Source: Bacillota bacterium
GTDB lineage: Bacteria > Bacillota > Clostridia > Christensenellales > Aristaeellaceae
DNA: 13,628 nucleotides
Direction of reading: 5' to 3'
NCBI GenBank assembly: GCA_023459275.1
Contig: JAEWVC010000108.1
Coordinates: forward strand, 1 to 13,628
Part shown: in pieces, positions 12,925 to 13,628 of the stretch
How the letters are laid out: each line of letters begins with the position of its first letter
Numbering within the stretch: the first letter of the stretch is position 1
Made by a program: the position numbers and the translations under genes
The notes under the pieces: model-generated
The model's database searches: none
Seen by the model: the letters and a program-made list of their open reading frames with translations, nothing else
Told to the model about the DNA's origin: nothing

Positions 12925-13238
12925 AGCCCATTCCCTTTGAAATTGGGCGCGTGGTTCTCTCCACGCAGGGGCGGGACCGCGGCCGGCTGTTTGTGGTGAT
13001 TTCCGTGACGGACGATGACTACGTGCTGATGGCGGACGGGGACTTAAGAGGGGTTGAGCGCCAAAAGCGCAAAAAGACAAAGCACCTGCACGCCAAACCC
13101 TTTCTTTTCCCGGAGCTTTCAAAAAAGCTGCGAACGAACACAGCCGTTCTGAACAGTGAGCTTCGAACATTTTTGAAGGAAACGGCGGCACAGACATTGC
13201 CAACCAGCAAGGAGGGTTGCGGACTTGTCCAAGAATGA
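12921..13238 (+). CDS. KOW-domain RNA-binding protein (L14e-like), function unknown
   Basis: The product has 105 residues. Residues 5-50 (PFEIGRVVLSTQGRDRGRLFVVISVTDDDYVLMADGDLRGVERQKRKK) look like a KOW/SH3-like barrel of the kind found in ribosomal proteins L14e, L6e and L27e, with a lysine- and arginine-rich patch at 48-53. The rest (about 55-105) has no pattern I recognise and is partly constrained by the overlap with infA. A KOW gene in this place, between map and infA, is known in Firmicutes (I believe ybzG in Bacillus subtilis), and its role is unsettled. The start is GTG at 12921, overlapping the map stop by four bases, behind GGAGGAGG. Its end overlaps infA by 14 bases and contains the infA ribosome binding site. 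It probably binds rRNA or mRNA. Confidence 0.85.
   Translation: MKPIPFEIGRVVLSTQGRDRGRLFVVISVTDDDYVLMADGDLRGVERQKRKKTKHLHAKPFLFPELSKKLRTNTAVLNSELRTFLKETAAQTLPTSKEGCGLVQE
13209..13227 (+). promoter_or_regulatory. Ribosome binding site and UUG start of infA
   Basis: AAGGAGGG (13209-13216) lies nine bases before TTG at 13225-13227. The next in-frame ATG (13249) would remove MSKNDVIE, which is conserved in IF-1, so TTG is the start. The site lies inside the coding end of the KOW gene, so ribosomes ending there can restart. Confidence 0.85.
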
Positions 13239-13446
13239 TGTCATTGAAATGGAAGGCCACGTGATCGAGGCGCTTCCCAACGCCATGTTCCAGGTGGAGC
13301 TTCCCAATGGCCATCGTATTATGGCCCATATCTCGGGCAAGATGCGCATGAATTTTATCCGCATCTATCCCGGCGACAAGGTCACTATCGAGCTTTCCCC
13401 CTACGACCTTACCAGGGGCCGCATCACATGGCGCAGCAAGGGCTGA
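13225..13446 (+). CDS. infA: Translation initiation factor IF-1
   Basis: IF-1 (73 residues) binds the 30S A site and works with IF-2 and IF-3 in initiation. It is a single OB-fold. The sequence (M)SKNDVIEMEGHVIEALPNAMFQVELPNGHRIMAHISGKMRMNFIRIYPGDKVTIELSPYDLTRGRITWRSKG is canonical. The start codon is TTG at 13225, fixed by homology of the first residues and by AAGGAGGG at 13209-13216. It overlaps the upstream KOW gene by 14 bases in a different frame. IF-3 and IF-1 help reject non-AUG starts, so a UUG start could allow feedback on infA translation; that is inference. rpmJ follows after 52 bases. Confidence 0.97.
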   Translation: MSKNDVIEMEGHVIEALPNAMFQVELPNGHRIMAHISGKMRMNFIRIYPGDKVTIELSPYDLTRGRITWRSKG

Positions 13447-13463
13447 GCCGTACACGAAATCTC

Positions 13464-13478
13464 CCGCCCGCCGGGCGG
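13464..13478 (+). other. GC-rich hairpin between infA and rpmJ
   Basis: CCGCCC (13464-13469) pairs with GGGCGG (13473-13478) over a GCC loop. There is no U-tract. It ends four bases before the rpmJ Shine-Dalgarno AAGGAGG (13483-13489). It has the same stem length and loop as the terminator hairpin at 502-516, with one base pair exchanged (T-A there, C-G here). It may influence access to the rpmJ ribosome binding site or mRNA stability. Confidence 0.45.
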
Positions 13479-13498
13479 ATGCAAGGAGGATCTATTCC

Positions 13499-13612
13499 AT
13501 GAAAGTCAGGCCTTCCGTTAAGCCCATTTGCGAAAAATGCAAGATCATCAAGCGCAAGGGCCGCATCATGGTCATCTGCGAGAATCCCAAGCATAAGCAA
13601 AAGCAGGGTTGA
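13499..13612 (+). CDS. rpmJ: 50S ribosomal protein L36 (zinc form)
   Basis: L36 is the smallest 50S protein, here 37 residues: MKVRPSVKPICEKCKIIKRKGRIMVICENPKHKQKQG. Three cysteines (11, 14 and 27) and His32 form the zinc-binding knuckle typical of the C+ form. The ribosome binding site AAGGAGG (13483-13489) is nine bases before ATG 13499. The stop TGA is at 13610-13612. In the usual order it is followed by rpsM, rpsK, rpsD, rpoA and rplQ, so the 16 bases after it probably belong to the gap before rpsM. The assignment is secure despite the small size. Confidence 0.97.
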   Translation: MKVRPSVKPICEKCKIIKRKGRIMVICENPKHKQKQG

Positions 13613-13628
13613 GCCGGGGGCTCTGCCC

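Noticed and set aside
12565..13455. 296-codon open frame on the - strand opposite map, the KOW gene and infA
   Set aside because: It runs across three secure sense genes and their overlaps; it is a compositional artefact.

Overview
The window reads as a chromosomal segment of a fairly high-GC, low-copy Firmicute of the class Clostridia. This is judged from gene order, near-universal strong AGGAGG ribosome binding sites, four-cysteine (zinc) versions of S14, L24, L36 and adenylate kinase, and a KOW-domain gene between map and infA. A member of the Christensenellales or a relative is my best guess, but that is only an impression. Every convincing gene lies on the + strand. The main content is the S10-spc-alpha ribosomal protein superoperon, with no gene missing or broken in the part that is visible.

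Layout. 1-230: C-terminal end of EF-Tu (tuf), closed by a palindromic rho-independent terminator (244-281). 282-812: about 530 bases with no conserved gene. They hold a candidate 42-residue one-helix membrane protein (308-436), a long RNA hairpin (446-492) followed by a second terminator (501-525), a pair of GACAC-N10-GTGTA dyads 123 bases apart (539-558 and 662-681), and phased A-tracts leading into a near-consensus sigma-A promoter (TTGCAA, 17-base spacer, TATAAT; 779-807). 813-972: a leader of about 160 bases with GC-rich hairpins. 973-6095: S10-type genes rpsJ-rplC-rplD-rplW-rplB-rpsS-rplV-rpsC-rplP-rpmC-rpsQ. 6121-11413: spc-type genes rplN-rplX-rplE-rpsN-rpsH-rplF-rplR-rpsE-rpmD-rplO-secY. 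A 108-base gap with a 9-bp hairpin follows, then adk-map-KOW gene-infA-rpmJ (11522-13612), which leads into the alpha-operon part beyond the window.

The genes act together in protein synthesis and export. They encode ribosomal proteins of both subunits, EF-Tu and IF-1 for translation, SecY for membrane insertion and secretion, methionine aminopeptidase for N-terminal processing, and adenylate kinase for nucleotide balance. Gaps are mostly 2-34 bases. Short overlaps (rplD/rplW, rplP/rpmC, adk/map, map/KOW gene, KOW gene/infA) point to translational coupling. Only one strong promoter was found, so the whole set is probably one long transcript, possibly modulated at the rpsJ leader and in the secY-adk gap.

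I see no unmistakable new biological system. The least explained parts are the tuf-rpsJ intergenic region (small membrane ORF, hairpin plus terminator, repeated dyads), the rpsJ leader, the KOW-domain protein, and the UUG-started infA nested in that gene's end.
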